Below, piece after piece: positions 1-7,991 of a stretch of 64,000 nt of DNA. The stretch lies in NCBI RefSeq assembly GCF_042653205.1, contig NZ_JBHSHY010000004.1, positions 147,160 to 211,159 on the forward strand, given 5' to 3'. The notes under the pieces are model-generated. The model was not told the DNA's origin, did not search any database, and was given only the letters and a program-made list of their open reading frames with translations. Every line of letters begins with the position of its first letter. The stretch's first letter is position 1. This DNA comes from Paenibacillus_Z sp042653205 (GTDB lineage: Bacteria; Bacillota; Bacilli; Paenibacillales; Paenibacillaceae). Both the position numbers and the translations under genes were made by a program.

Positions 1-20
1 TCATCTTTCTTTTCATCCAT
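1..20 (-). CDS. 5' end of a leftward gene cut by the window edge
   Basis: Only six codons are inside the window (ATG at 20-18, reading M-D-E-K-K-D). The start is chosen because a GAGG-like ribosome site lies just upstream and because a near-perfect sigma-A promoter and an operator-like palindrome (described separately) point at it. The product cannot be identified. The operator over the transcription start would fit an autoregulated MarR/HxlR-type gene, which is inference. Confidence 0.5.
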
Positions 21-35
21 TGAATCAACCTCAAT

Positions 36-82
36 AGTCAATTAGTTGACTTTATTATAGAAGCCGGGAACTGGCCTGTCAA
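36..82 (-). promoter_or_regulatory. Sigma-A promoter with overlapping palindromic operator
   Basis: On the minus strand the consensus -35 TTGACA (82-77) and consensus -10 TATAAT (59-54) are separated by exactly 17 bp. Directly after the -10, over the expected transcription start, lies the perfect inverted repeat AGTCAA-N4-TTGACT (36-51). A strong promoter with a palindrome at +1 is a typical repressed-promoter layout. The regulator is unknown; a MarR-type dimer would fit the size. Confidence 0.75.
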
Positions 83-383
83 TGGCAATCGGCTCCTCAT
101 CAAGCTCTTCTTCCGGCGTTGCGTTGTTCAGGACAAGGCTGCTTAATAAGCTGCGCGAGCGCTGCGTCGTGTTTAGAATTTCCAATGCGAAATGAAGTCA
201 TTCAGGCATCGAACAAGGCGGCCGAGAAGCCCTGTTGGTAAGTTGGCCGTTCCCGAATTGAATCAGCCTGTCCACTTTTCCGAAGTCCCCCTCGGATAAT
301 CCGGTGCGTTCGGACATCTCTTTTACGACCCGGCCAAAGATTCTTTTATAGGAGCCCTTCCATATGGAGCGGCTTAGAGCCAA
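42..383 (-). pseudogene. Decayed gene with in-frame stop, unknown family
   Basis: One minus-strand frame is open from 383 to a TAA at 44-42, broken only by a TGA at 200-198. The part before the TGA reads like real protein (GRVVKEMSERTGLSEGDFGK), and so does the part after it (QRSRSLLSSLVLN, then an acidic stretch and RPVPGFYNKVN). No ribosome site precedes either part, and the leftward promoter above lies inside the 3' end. I read it as the remnant of a gene that lost its 5' end and gained a nonsense mutation. I do not recognise the family. The alternative is a fortuitous open frame. Confidence 0.45.
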
Positions 384-412
384 CGGCAGCCGATTCGATC
401 GGCTGCCATTGG
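380..412. repeat. Inverted repeat without T-run
   Basis: CCAA and GGCAGCCGA (380-393) pair with TCGGCTGCC and TTGG (399-412) around a five-base loop with one internal mismatch. No T-run follows on either strand, so it is not a standard intrinsic terminator. It borders the decayed gene. Confidence 0.5.
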
Positions 413-436
413 TTTGTAAGGCAGGAACGCTCAGAG

Positions 437-464
437 AACCGCGCGCCGCGCGGTTTTTTTTGTT
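437..464 (+). terminator. Intrinsic terminator with no obvious upstream gene
   Basis: The stem AACCGCGC/GCGCGGTT has a three-base loop and is followed by six T and then GTTT. It reads on the plus strand, but no plus-strand gene precedes it in the window. It may belong to a lost gene or insulate the operon that begins at 653. Confidence 0.7.
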
Positions 465-652
465 TGGCCCACACGAATTTTCGGCGGCGTAGTATTATAA
501 TAAAATAAGTACCTTTACAGACACAGTAGTATGGCTTATCATGCAGATATGGAAGCGAATGGTTGAGCGAACCCAACACTACATCCCAGCAAGCACAAGC
601 GAGCTTATGCGATACGCGTCTAAAAAAATGAATTCATGAGGAGCGATTTAAG

Positions 653-1312
653 ATGAAGAATGCGAGATTGGAACGGAAATTGCTGACGAACTTCAACGCA
701 AGCAACCTGGCGGAAAGCGACTTGACCGGCGTGACGGCGCATCAGGGACAGTTCAAAGGCAGCGCGCTGCACGGCTCCGATTTCTTCGGCGCGGATCTGA
801 TCGGCAGTACGTTCCAGAGCAGCAACGTCCGCGCAGCGAACTTCGACGGCGCGAACCTGACGGACTGCGTCCTGTCCGCGCTGGACCTGGCCAATGCCAG
901 TTTCCGCAGCACGATTCTGGTCCGCACGAATTTCGGCAAGTCGGCGCTCGGCGGTGCCCGCTTCGCGGACGTTCGGCTGACCGGCGTGACGTTAGCGCAG
1001 ACCGACCTTCGGAAGACGTCGTTTGAAGGGTGCGTGTTCGACGGGGCGGACTTCAAGCACGCCGATCTGAGCGGGCAGCGCTTCGACGGCCAGACGTTTA
1101 TCGGCGTGACGTTCGACAACACGGCCTTGACCGGAACCTCGTTCAAGGGCGCGACCTTAAACAACGTCTCGTTCAGGCCGGGGTTCGCGCTCACGAACAA
1201 GTACAGCCGGATGATCAAGACCATCCGCTTCGACGGCGCGGCGATGGATAAGCTGACCTATGCGCTGCTTAAGGGCATGGGAGCCGAATTGACGAACGTC
1301 ACGATCCGATAA
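653..1312 (+). CDS. Pentapeptide-repeat protein
   Basis: A 219-residue protein made almost wholly of A(D/N)LXX/A(D/N)FXX-type pentapeptides (for example ADLIG, ANFDG, ANLTD, ADFKH, ADLSG), which fold into a right-handed quadrilateral beta helix. There is no signal peptide or membrane segment, so it is probably cytoplasmic. A GAGGAG site precedes the ATG. It is followed after 13 bp by an ABC ATPase and permease, so it is the first gene of a three-gene operon. In known systems (McbG, AlbG) pentapeptide proteins protect DNA gyrase from inhibitors and can be encoded next to efflux pumps. A protective role here is inference, as many pentapeptide proteins have no known function. Confidence 0.9.
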   Translation: MKNARLERKLLTNFNASNLAESDLTGVTAHQGQFKGSALHGSDFFGADLIGSTFQSSNVRAANFDGANLTDCVLSALDLANASFRSTILVRTNFGKSALGGARFADVRLTGVTLAQTDLRKTSFEGCVFDGADFKHADLSGQRFDGQTFIGVTFDNTALTGTSFKGATLNNVSFRPGFALTNKYSRMIKTIRFDGAAMDKLTYALLKGMGAELTNVTIR

Positions 1313-1325
1313 GGGAGGGATTCCA

Positions 1326-2123
1326 ATGCAAACCATGCAAACCGTGCAAACTGTGCAAGCCATGCCGCCCAAGAGCATCCAAGTGAATGGGCTGCAAAAA
1401 TCCTACAAGCAGCTGCAGGTGCTGAAGGGCGTCGATTTCGAGGTGGAGCAGGGGAGCATCTTCGCGCTCCTCGGCTCCAACGGGGCGGGCAAGACGACGG
1501 TGGTCAAAATCCTCGCGACGCTGCTGAAGCCGGACGGCGGTACCGCCGCCATTAACGGATTCGATGTCGCGTCCCGCCCCGACCATGTGCGGCAGGCGAT
1601 CAGTCTGACCGGGCAGTTCGCCGCCGTGGACGAAGTGCTGACCGGGCGCGAGAACCTGATCATGATCGCCAAGCTGCGATATCTCCCTAACCCCCGCCGG
1701 GTGGCCGACGACATACTCACCCGATTCGGACTGACGGAGGCCGCCGACCGCCGCGTGTCCACGTATTCGGGCGGCATGCGCCGCCGGCTCGACATCGCAT
1801 TAAGCCTGGTCGGCAACCCGCAGATCCTCTTCCTCGACGAGCCGACGACGGGACTCGACCCCGAAGCGCGCATCGAGGTCTGGAAGATTGTCAAGGCGCT
1901 TGCCGAGAGCGGCACGACGGTCCTGCTGACCACGCAGTATCTGGAGGAAGCCGAGCAGCTGGCCGGCCGGATCGCGATCCTGCATGAAGGCCGGATCATC
2001 GCGAACGGCACGCTCGCGGAATTGAAGAAGCTGTTCCCGCCCAAGCAAGTGGAATACGTGGAAAAACAGCCGACCCTCGAGGAGATCTTCCTCGCCATCG
2101 TCGGCCACAAGGAGGGCAAGTAA
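1326..2123 (+). CDS. ABC exporter ATP-binding protein, DrrA type
   Basis: A 265-residue ATPase of the daunorubicin-resistance (DrrA/CcmA) class. Walker A GSNGAGKT is at 50-57, the signature YSGGM at 147-151 and Walker B ILFLDEP at 167-173, followed by TTGLDP. It should power the permease encoded directly downstream. The first codons are a 9-bp tandem repeat (MQTMQTVQTVQAM), so five start-type codons (ATG, ATG, GTG, GTG, ATG) lie in a row; the first is chosen because GGGAGG is well placed for it. The substrate is unknown. Confidence 0.93.
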   Translation: MQTMQTVQTVQAMPPKSIQVNGLQKSYKQLQVLKGVDFEVEQGSIFALLGSNGAGKTTVVKILATLLKPDGGTAAINGFDVASRPDHVRQAISLTGQFAAVDEVLTGRENLIMIAKLRYLPNPRRVADDILTRFGLTEAADRRVSTYSGGMRRRLDIALSLVGNPQILFLDEPTTGLDPEARIEVWKIVKALAESGTTVLLTTQYLEEAEQLAGRIAILHEGRIIANGTLAELKKLFPPKQVEYVEKQPTLEEIFLAIVGHKEGK

Positions 2124-2891
2124 ATGGAAGCGGCAAAGAAGCGTTTCTTCACCGACATCAGCGTCATGCTCGGACGTTCCCTGCGCCATGTGTTCCGCAG
2201 CATGGATACCATAATCACGGTTACGATCATGCCGATCGCGTTCATGCTGCTGTTCGTCTATGTGTTCGGCGGCGCCATCCAGGCCGGGACGGACAACTAC
2301 GTGAATTACCTGCTGCCCGGCATCCTGCTCATGGCGATTGCGAGCGGCGTGGCGTACACGGCGTACCGCCTGTTTACCGATGTGCAGCGGGGCATCCTCG
2401 AGCGGTTTCAGACAATGCCGATATCGCGCTCCGCCTTGATATGGGGGCATGTGCTGACTTCGCTGGTGTCCAATGCTATCTCGCTCGCCGTCATCGTGAT
2501 CGCCGCCTTGGTCATGGGGTTTCGTTCATCCGCCGGGGTGCTGCCGTGGCTGGCCGTCGCCGGCATCCTTGCCCTGTTTACGCTGGCCCTGACCTGGGTC
2601 GCGGCGTTCGCCGGGCTCTCCGCCAAGACGGTGGACGGCGCGAGCGCCTTCTCCTACCCGATCATCTTCCTGCCCTTCGTCAGCTCGGCGTTCGTGCCGA
2701 CCGAGTCGATGCCGGCCGTCGTCCGCGTCTTCGCCGACAACCAGCCGGTCACCTCGATCGTCAACGCCATCCGGGCGCTGCTGGCGGAACAACCGGTCGG
2801 AAGCGGCATCTGGATCGCGCTGGCCTGGTGCATCGGCGTCATGACGGCAGCTTATCTGCTTGCCATGCGGGCGTATAAGAGGCGGGTGTAA
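2124..2891 (+). CDS. ABC-2 type exporter permease, DrrB type
   Basis: A 255-residue membrane protein with about six hydrophobic helices (for example TIITVTIMPIAFMLLFVYVF near residue 30 and others near 65, 110, 140, 175 and 235). It fits the ABC-2 permease family that pairs with DrrA-type ATPases. Its ATG follows the ATPase TAA with no gap, so the two are translationally coupled. It probably exports a drug, lipid or self-made toxin; the sequence does not show which. Confidence 0.9.
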   Translation: MEAAKKRFFTDISVMLGRSLRHVFRSMDTIITVTIMPIAFMLLFVYVFGGAIQAGTDNYVNYLLPGILLMAIASGVAYTAYRLFTDVQRGILERFQTMPISRSALIWGHVLTSLVSNAISLAVIVIAALVMGFRSSAGVLPWLAVAGILALFTLALTWVAAFAGLSAKTVDGASAFSYPIIFLPFVSSAFVPTESMPAVVRVFADNQPVTSIVNAIRALLAEQPVGSGIWIALAWCIGVMTAAYLLAMRAYKRRV

Positions 2892-3090
2892 ACGCACGGC
2901 CGGCTTGCAGAGACCGTTCCTGGATACGGGAAGCATTACTTTCGGCATTGCCCATGAAGATCGTCATGCGCAATGTCCGAAAGCGATGCTTTTTTTAATG
3001 CAGAGTCATGACCTTTCACAGATTTGGCATTCCGTCCTCCTTAGTAAGATCGAAGTGAGAACCAATACACCTATAGCAGGAGGGAATGCG

Positions 3091-4173
3091 ATGTTTGGAC
3101 ATCATTCGAGACGGCCGGCCAGAGGCGCGGCGCTGGCGCTGATTGCGTCGATGCTGCTGCTCGTACTGTCGGCCTGCGCGCAGCGCGACGATCGGCAAGG
3201 CGGTGAGCGTGCTGCCGGGATCCATGCGGATAACGTGGCCTACACCACGGCAAGCAAGCCGGCGGCCGCCAAGGCGTATTCCGACGAGGAGCTGGTCAAA
3301 GAGCTTCCGGGCTTCAAGAACGGCTACAAGAAAGTGAACGGCGTCAAGCTTCACTACGTCGAGGGCGGGAAGGGCGAGCCGCTGTTTATACTGCCGGGCT
3401 GGCCCGTAACGTGGTATTCGTTTCGCAGCATGATGCCGGAGCTGTCCAAGTACTATCATCTGTACGTCGTGGAATACCGCGGCATGGGCAGCTCGGACAA
3501 GCCGCAATCGGGGTATGATAAGAAGACGATGGCCGCGGATATTCATGCTTTGGCCCAAGCGCTCGGATACGAGCGCATCTATATCGCCGGGCACGATATC
3601 GGCGCGACGATCGCCTACGCTTACGCGGCCAATTACCCGCAAGCCACGAAGAAAGTCTTGCTGATGGATGCTTCCCATCCGAACGAGAATTTCTTGAACA
3701 TCCCGATTTTGCCGCCGGCGGGCGTCTACGACGAGAGCAACCCCGAGCGGGCTAAGTTCTACTGGTGGTTTGCCGTCAACACGATCCCGGGCTTGTCGGA
3801 GCAGCTGCTGCAGGGCAAGCAGCTCGATCTCGTCTACAATTGGATTTACGATTACATGGGCTATACCAAGGATGCGCTCAGCAAGAAGGAACGCGAGGTG
3901 TACCTCGCAGCCTATTCCCAGCCCGACGCGCTTCGCGCGGGGAACGAATGGTACAAGACGTTCAGGGAAGATATCGAGACGTTCAAGACCTACCCGCCGC
4001 TGTCCGTACCCGCGCTCGGCATCGCCGGCGTGTCCGGTTACGGCATGCTCGAGCAATTCTTGTCCGAGCATGCGCCGAATTCAAGGACAGTGAAGCTGGA
4101 GAAGACCGGGCATTGGATCATGGAGGAGAACCCGCAGGCCGCCGCTCGGCTGTTCAGATCGTTTTTCCGGTAG
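3091..4173 (+). CDS. Lipoprotein alpha/beta hydrolase, epoxide hydrolase-like
   Basis: A 360-residue protein with a lipoprotein signal (LVLSAC, lipidated Cys29), so it sits on the outer face of the membrane. The alpha/beta fold shows an oxyanion stretch (FILPGWP), a nucleophile elbow GHDIGA with Asp169 where esterases have Ser, and a C-terminal His341 (KTGHW). An Asp nucleophile is the mark of epoxide hydrolases and haloalkane dehalogenases, so one of these C-O or C-halogen hydrolyses is likely. ATG 3091 follows an AGGAGGG site; the frame is open back to 2860 without a good ribosome site. It is convergent with the next hydrolase. Confidence 0.87.
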   Translation: MFGHHSRRPARGAALALIASMLLLVLSACAQRDDRQGGERAAGIHADNVAYTTASKPAAAKAYSDEELVKELPGFKNGYKKVNGVKLHYVEGGKGEPLFILPGWPVTWYSFRSMMPELSKYYHLYVVEYRGMGSSDKPQSGYDKKTMAADIHALAQALGYERIYIAGHDIGATIAYAYAANYPQATKKVLLMDASHPNENFLNIPILPPAGVYDESNPERAKFYWWFAVNTIPGLSEQLLQGKQLDLVYNWIYDYMGYTKDALSKKEREVYLAAYSQPDALRAGNEWYKTFREDIETFKTYPPLSVPALGIAGVSGYGMLEQFLSEHAPNSRTVKLEKTGHWIMEENPQAAARLFRSFFR

Positions 4174-4197
4174 CTCGAACGGGCTGCAATTCAGTAG

Positions 4198-4233
4198 GCA
4201 AAGGCAGCGATCACCCGCGATCGCTGCCTTTGC
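4198..4233. terminator. Hairpin between convergent genes
   Basis: A perfect 15-bp stem (GCAAAGGCAGCGATC at 4198-4212 with 4219-4233) around a six-base loop lies between two convergent hydrolase genes. It lacks a long T-run, so it is a probable rather than certain bidirectional terminator. Confidence 0.6.
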
Positions 4234-4290
4234 TATGCCGCTTATGAAGATCTCGGCCGGTACGGAACCTCCGTATCGGCGTCCCGGCGT

Positions 4291-5244
4291 TTAAGGGTTC
4301 ACGAACTTCACGATTTCCTCGTTGAATTTCGCTTTCTCTTCATAGAAGAGACCGTGGCCGCTGTTCTGGAACGGGACGAGCGTCGAGTTCCGGATGCCGT
4401 GGTGCAGCTGCTCCGCGATGGCGAACGGAACCGCCTTGTCATGTACGCCGTGCAAAATCAGCGTAGGCACGCCGATCGTTTTCAGTCCGGCGCGCAGATC
4501 CGTGTCCGCGACCGATTGGATGCTTTCGATCGTGGCGCGGGCATCCGAGGACTGGCCCATCTGATCGAACCAGGCGCGGAAAGCCGGGCTCGGCTGCTTG
4601 TAGAAGAAATCGTCGCCGAAGCTCTTCAGCATGTTCGGGCGGTCCGCCTTCAAGTTGGCCACGATGTTGGCGATATCCTTCTGCGTGATACCGTACGGAT
4701 AGCCGTCGCGCTGGCTCCAGCTCGGGGAAGCGGCTCCGAACAGCATCAGCTTGGACACCGCGTGTCCTTTATGCCGGATCATGTAGTTCGTCGCCACCGT
4801 GCCGCCCATCGAGAAGCCGGCCAGCGTCACGTCCTTCAATTCCAGCTTGTCGATGACCTGGCGCACGTCGTCCGCGAAGGTGTCCATATCGTAGCCGTCG
4901 TACGGGCGGTCGGACTTGCCGAAGCCGCGCAGGTCGATGCCGATGAAGCGAATTCCTTTCTTAGGCAGCTCGGTCTCTTGGTATTCGTACATCTCGTGAT
5001 TGGCCGGCCAGCCGTGGATGAAGACGACCGGCTTGCCTTCGCCGACGTCCTCGACGTACAGCTTCACGTTGTTGCCGACCGTGATGTAGTGGCCGCTGCT
5101 CGTGTTCACGACGCCGGCCGTATAATGCTGCGCTTCCGCGACCGGCGATTTCGCGAGGCTCGCTCCGATGCCCGCTCCCGTGCCGATCAGCGCGACCGCC
5201 AGCGACAGCGTCATGACCTTTTTGCTTGTAAAGTTTCTCATCAT
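4291..5244 (-). CDS. Secreted alpha/beta hydrolase, chloroperoxidase/esterase-like
   Basis: A 317-residue hydrolase with an N-terminal Sec signal (hydrophobic 11-30, likely cleavage after AEA at 38). It has the oxyanion motif VVFIHGWP, the nucleophile elbow GFSMGG (Ser145), an acid in LHGVHD and the base in NSGHG. This resembles cofactor-free haloperoxidases and esterases; the substrate is unknown. The start is ATG-ATG behind GAGGAGG. It is divergent from the thioredoxin reductase gene, and both promoters carry the same TTTG-N4-CAAA palindromes, so they are probably co-regulated. Confidence 0.88.
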   Translation of the reverse strand: MMRNFTSKKVMTLSLAVALIGTGAGIGASLAKSPVAEAQHYTAGVVNTSSGHYITVGNNVKLYVEDVGEGKPVVFIHGWPANHEMYEYQETELPKKGIRFIGIDLRGFGKSDRPYDGYDMDTFADDVRQVIDKLELKDVTLAGFSMGGTVATNYMIRHKGHAVSKLMLFGAASPSWSQRDGYPYGITQKDIANIVANLKADRPNMLKSFGDDFFYKQPSPAFRAWFDQMGQSSDARATIESIQSVADTDLRAGLKTIGVPTLILHGVHDKAVPFAIAEQLHHGIRNSTLVPFQNSGHGLFYEEKAKFNEEIVKFVNP

Positions 5245-5329
5245 CTATTCCTCCTCAGAATGGTGGGTTCCGCGAACCGCCTGTCCTCGCCTGCGTTGCC
5301 GTGGAAAGTTTTGGCTCATCCGCATCCCT

Positions 5330-5363
5330 ATAATAATTTGCTAACAAATGATTTGTCAACAAA
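5330..5363 (-). promoter_or_regulatory. Promoter with two TTTG-N4-CAAA operators for the 4291-5244 hydrolase
   Basis: On the minus strand TTGACA (5359-5354) is followed after about 18 bp by TATTAT (5335-5330). Two palindromes of the same class cover it: TTTGTCAACAAA (5352-5363, over the -35) and TTTGCTAACAAA (5337-5348, in the spacer). Binding there should block transcription. The same palindromes lie at the divergent thioredoxin reductase promoter. Confidence 0.7.
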
Positions 5364-5414
5364 TTAATTGAACGAATTTGGCTCGAGAAGCGCTCTAATG
5401 AAGCGTTGAAAATG

Positions 5415-5447
5415 ACGGATTCGGCCGCGTGGGGGCCGCCGTTTTTT
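5415..5447 (+). terminator. Intrinsic terminator in the divergent region
   Basis: Two stacked stems (ACGG/CCGT and CGGCC/GGCCG) are followed by six T on the plus strand. It lies between two divergent promoters, where no plus-strand gene ends, so it may insulate them or end an unseen short RNA. Confidence 0.55.
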
Positions 5448-5523
5448 GTCTTTCATATAGGCGTTTCAAATCGGTTTCGCAGCCAGGCCGGCGCATAGGC
5501 GGTATTTGTTTGTTTAAAATTAA

Positions 5524-5580
5524 TTTGTTGACAAACTAGTATGCGGCAGATATGATGGGTTCATAAAGTTTGTACACAAA
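5524..5580 (+). promoter_or_regulatory. Promoter with two TTTG-N4-CAAA operators for thioredoxin reductase
   Basis: TTGACA (5528-5533) and TATGAT (5551-5556) are 17 bp apart. TTTGTTGACAAA (5524-5535) embeds the -35, and TTTGTACACAAA (5569-5580) lies just past the expected start. Both match the pair before the divergent hydrolase gene. The nearest candidate regulator is the OhrR-like MarR protein at 7230. Confidence 0.75.
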
Positions 5581-5614
5581 TGATTAGTGAGCAAGCGAAG
5601 CTGAGGAGGAATTC

Positions 5615-6544
5615 ATGATGCATCATCAAACGGTTATTATCGGAACGGGTCCCGCAGGATTCACGGCGGCCATCTACTTGGCGCGGGCGAACCTGTCTCC
5701 GCTCGTGATCGAAGGGCCGCAGCCGGGCGGGCAACTGACGACGACGACGGAAGTCGAGAACTTCCCCGGGTTTCCGGAGGGGATCACGGGGCCGGAGCTG
5801 ATGGAGAACATGCGCAAGCAAGCCGAGCGGTTCGGCGCGCGCATTCAAACCGGCTACGTAACCCGCGTGGACGTATCGAAGCGCCCGTTCACCCTGTACC
5901 TCGAAGGCGGCACCGAGATAACGGCGGACGCGGTCATCCTGTCGACCGGCGCTTCCGCGAATATGGCCGGCATTCCCGGAGAAGCGGAGAACATCGGCCG
6001 GGGCGTCAGCACATGCGCGACCTGCGACGGGTTCTTCTTCCGGAACAAGAAGATCATCGTCATCGGCGGCGGCGACACCGCGATGGAGGAAGCGCAGTTT
6101 CTGACGCGGTTCGCTTCCGAGGTCCGTATCGTGCACCGCAGGGAGGAGCTTCGGGCTTCCCGAATCATGCAGGACCGCGCGCGCGCCAACGCGAAAATCG
6201 CGTGGAGCCTGAACGCGGCCCCGCTCGAAGTGCTGTCCGGCGACAAAGGGGTAACCGCGCTCAAAGTTCGCAATAACGCGACGGGAGAGGAGGAGCTCCT
6301 CGAGGCCGACGGGATCTTCCTCGCGATCGGCCATCGTCCGAACACCGGCTTCCTGGGCGGTCAGATCCGTACCGACGCGCACGGCTACGTGGACGTCGTC
6401 CCGGGTACGTCCCGCACGAATGTTCCCGGCGTATTCGCCTGCGGCGACGTCATGGACCCGATCTACCGTCAGGCGATCACGTCGGCGGGCAGCGGCTGCA
6501 AAGCGGCGCTGGATTGCGAGAACTTCTTGTTCGAGCAGCAATAA
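5615..6544 (+). CDS. trxB: Thioredoxin reductase
   Basis: A 309-residue flavoprotein of the usual low-molecular-weight TrxB length. The FAD site GTGPAG is at 10-15, the redox pair CATC at 134-137 (followed by DG), the NADPH site GGGDTA at 151-156, and a second FAD contact is ACGDVMD near the C terminus. It passes electrons from NADPH to thioredoxin in the cytoplasm. A GAGGAGG site precedes ATG-ATG. It probably shares a transcript with the thiol peroxidase 84 bp downstream, which needs thioredoxin. Because its promoter is specially regulated, it may be a second, stress-induced copy of trxB; that is inference. Confidence 0.92.
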   Translation: MMHHQTVIIGTGPAGFTAAIYLARANLSPLVIEGPQPGGQLTTTTEVENFPGFPEGITGPELMENMRKQAERFGARIQTGYVTRVDVSKRPFTLYLEGGTEITADAVILSTGASANMAGIPGEAENIGRGVSTCATCDGFFFRNKKIIVIGGGDTAMEEAQFLTRFASEVRIVHRREELRASRIMQDRARANAKIAWSLNAAPLEVLSGDKGVTALKVRNNATGEEELLEADGIFLAIGHRPNTGFLGGQIRTDAHGYVDVVPGTSRTNVPGVFACGDVMDPIYRQAITSAGSGCKAALDCENFLFEQQ

Positions 6545-6628
6545 GGCTTAGTTAAACAGGTAAGACTCGTGCATACCGTTACGTAATATACAAATCTTCT
6601 CAACTATGATCTGATGGAGGTATTTCTC

Positions 6629-7150
6629 ATGACACAAGAACGCATCGGCAAAGCAACGGCAGGCGGACAACCGATCACGCTGGTCGGCCCGGAATTGAAA
6701 GCCGGGGACAAAGCGCCCGACTTCACCGTCAACAAGGATCTCATGACCGAAGCGAGCCTATCCGATTACAATGGCCTGATCAAGCTCATATCCGTCGTGC
6801 CCTCGCTGGATACCGACGTATGCGACGCGCAAACGCGCCGGTTCAATCAAGAAGCGTCCAAGCTGGGCGACGGCGTGGTCGTCCTGACGATCTCGGTCGA
6901 CCTGCCGTTCGCGCAGAGCCGGTTCTGCACGACCGCCGGCATCGACCGCGTCGTCACCTTGTCGGATTACAAGCATCGTGCCTTCGGCGCGGCTTATGGC
7001 GTGCTGATCCAAGAGCTGCAGCTGGACCAACGGGCGATCTTTATCGTCGATGCCGACGATACCGTCCGTTACGTCGAATATGTGAGCGAGCTGTCGGATC
7101 ATCCGGACTACGGCGCCGCGCTTTCGGCCCTGCGCAGCCTCGCCGAGTAA
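6629..7150 (+). CDS. tpx: Thiol peroxidase, atypical 2-Cys peroxiredoxin
   Basis: A 173-residue Tpx-family peroxiredoxin, close to the usual ~168. The peroxidatic cysteine is Cys65 in DTDVC and the resolving cysteine Cys100 in RFCTTAGI. It reduces hydrogen peroxide and organic hydroperoxides with electrons from thioredoxin. An in-frame ATG at 6614 overlaps the GGAGG site itself, so the start is placed at 6629, nine bases after that site. Its place behind trxB joins the enzyme to its reductant supply. Confidence 0.93.
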   Translation: MTQERIGKATAGGQPITLVGPELKAGDKAPDFTVNKDLMTEASLSDYNGLIKLISVVPSLDTDVCDAQTRRFNQEASKLGDGVVVLTISVDLPFAQSRFCTTAGIDRVVTLSDYKHRAFGAAYGVLIQELQLDQRAIFIVDADDTVRYVEYVSELSDHPDYGAALSALRSLAE

Positions 7151-7229
7151 TCATTGTTTTTTTGGATAAGGGATTGTAAGATGAAGGGCGACGGACATGC
7201 GGCAGTTAACGTGAGAGGAGGGATGCGCG

Positions 7230-7688
7230 ATGAAGCACGATAACCAAGGTTCTCATATCCCGTTGGACGCTCATTTGTGTTTTTCGTTGTATGCTTGCTC
7301 GCGGGCGATATTCCGAATGTACCGGCCGCTGCTGGACGAGCTCGACTTAACCTATCCGCAATACTTGGTACTGCTGGCTCTATGGGAGCACGAGACCATG
7401 TCGGTCAAGGAGATAAGCGAACAATTGGTCCTGGATTCCGGCACGCTCACTCCGATGCTGAAGCGCATGGAAGCCGCGGGACTGATCCGGCGGGAGCGTT
7501 CGACGGAAGACGAGCGGGTCCTGCATATCCGGATTACCGGCAAGGGGATCTCGCTTAAGGAACAAACGACGTGCGTGCCGATGTCGCTGCTCGAAGCGAG
7601 CGGGATGACCGAGGCGGAGATCGGCGTGCTGAACGAGGCGATCCGGAAGCTGCTCCATAAGGTGAACGAGAAATCGGCGGAAAAATAA
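7230..7688 (+). CDS. OhrR-like MarR-family peroxide-sensing repressor
   Basis: A 152-residue winged-helix regulator. The N-terminal motif LCFSLYACSR (17-26) followed by LTYPQYLVLLALWE matches the OhrR group, where the Cys in LCF (Cys17 here) is oxidised by organic hydroperoxides and releases DNA. Further cysteines are Cys23 and one in TTCVP, so the two-cysteine mechanism is also possible. GAGAGGAGGG precedes the ATG. Placed behind trxB and tpx, it is the best candidate to bind the TTTG-N4-CAAA palindromes, although these are not the classic OhrR box. A terminator follows. Confidence 0.88.
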   Translation: MKHDNQGSHIPLDAHLCFSLYACSRAIFRMYRPLLDELDLTYPQYLVLLALWEHETMSVKEISEQLVLDSGTLTPMLKRMEAAGLIRRERSTEDERVLHIRITGKGISLKEQTTCVPMSLLEASGMTEAEIGVLNEAIRKLLHKVNEKSAEK

Positions 7689-7691
7689 ACG

Positions 7692-7729
7692 AAAACGAGA
7701 CGCAGGAGATCCTCCGGCGTCTCGTTTTT
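7692..7729 (+). terminator. Intrinsic terminator after the OhrR-like gene
   Basis: CGAGACGC (7696-7703) pairs with GCGTCTCG (7717-7724) and five T follow. It ends the redox gene group. Confidence 0.85.
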
Positions 7730-7760
7730 GTTTTCGGCCGGGCGCATCTGGAAAGCATCT

Positions 7761-7991
7761 AGGACTCTGTGCTCATTTTGGGCTGGAACGGCTTCCATAA
7801 TAAGCGATTGCATCGCGAATGAATCGGAACGTAATCGCGGCGAGTTACTCGAAATTAAGAAAACATTCAATAAATAATGTAAAAATATGTTTTAAAATAT
7901 CGGATGATCGGCGCATTGTTAAAAAGTAGAAGTATCCTCATAGTAATTAAGAGAGTTACTTTCAAAAATTAATTAAATTTCGGAGGTTATC
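7761..7991 (+). promoter_or_regulatory. AT-rich leader of the hydrolase cluster
   Basis: This stretch is clearly richer in A and T than its surroundings, notably 7855-7985. It probably holds the promoter for the GH19 gene. A CGGAGG ribosome site lies at 7981-7986. I could not fix one convincing -35/-10 pair. Confidence 0.4.

Noticed and set aside
2860..3090. A 77-codon N-terminal extension of the lipoprotein hydrolase
   Set aside because: It would bury the lipoprotein signal, overlap the permease gene and lacks a ribosome site.
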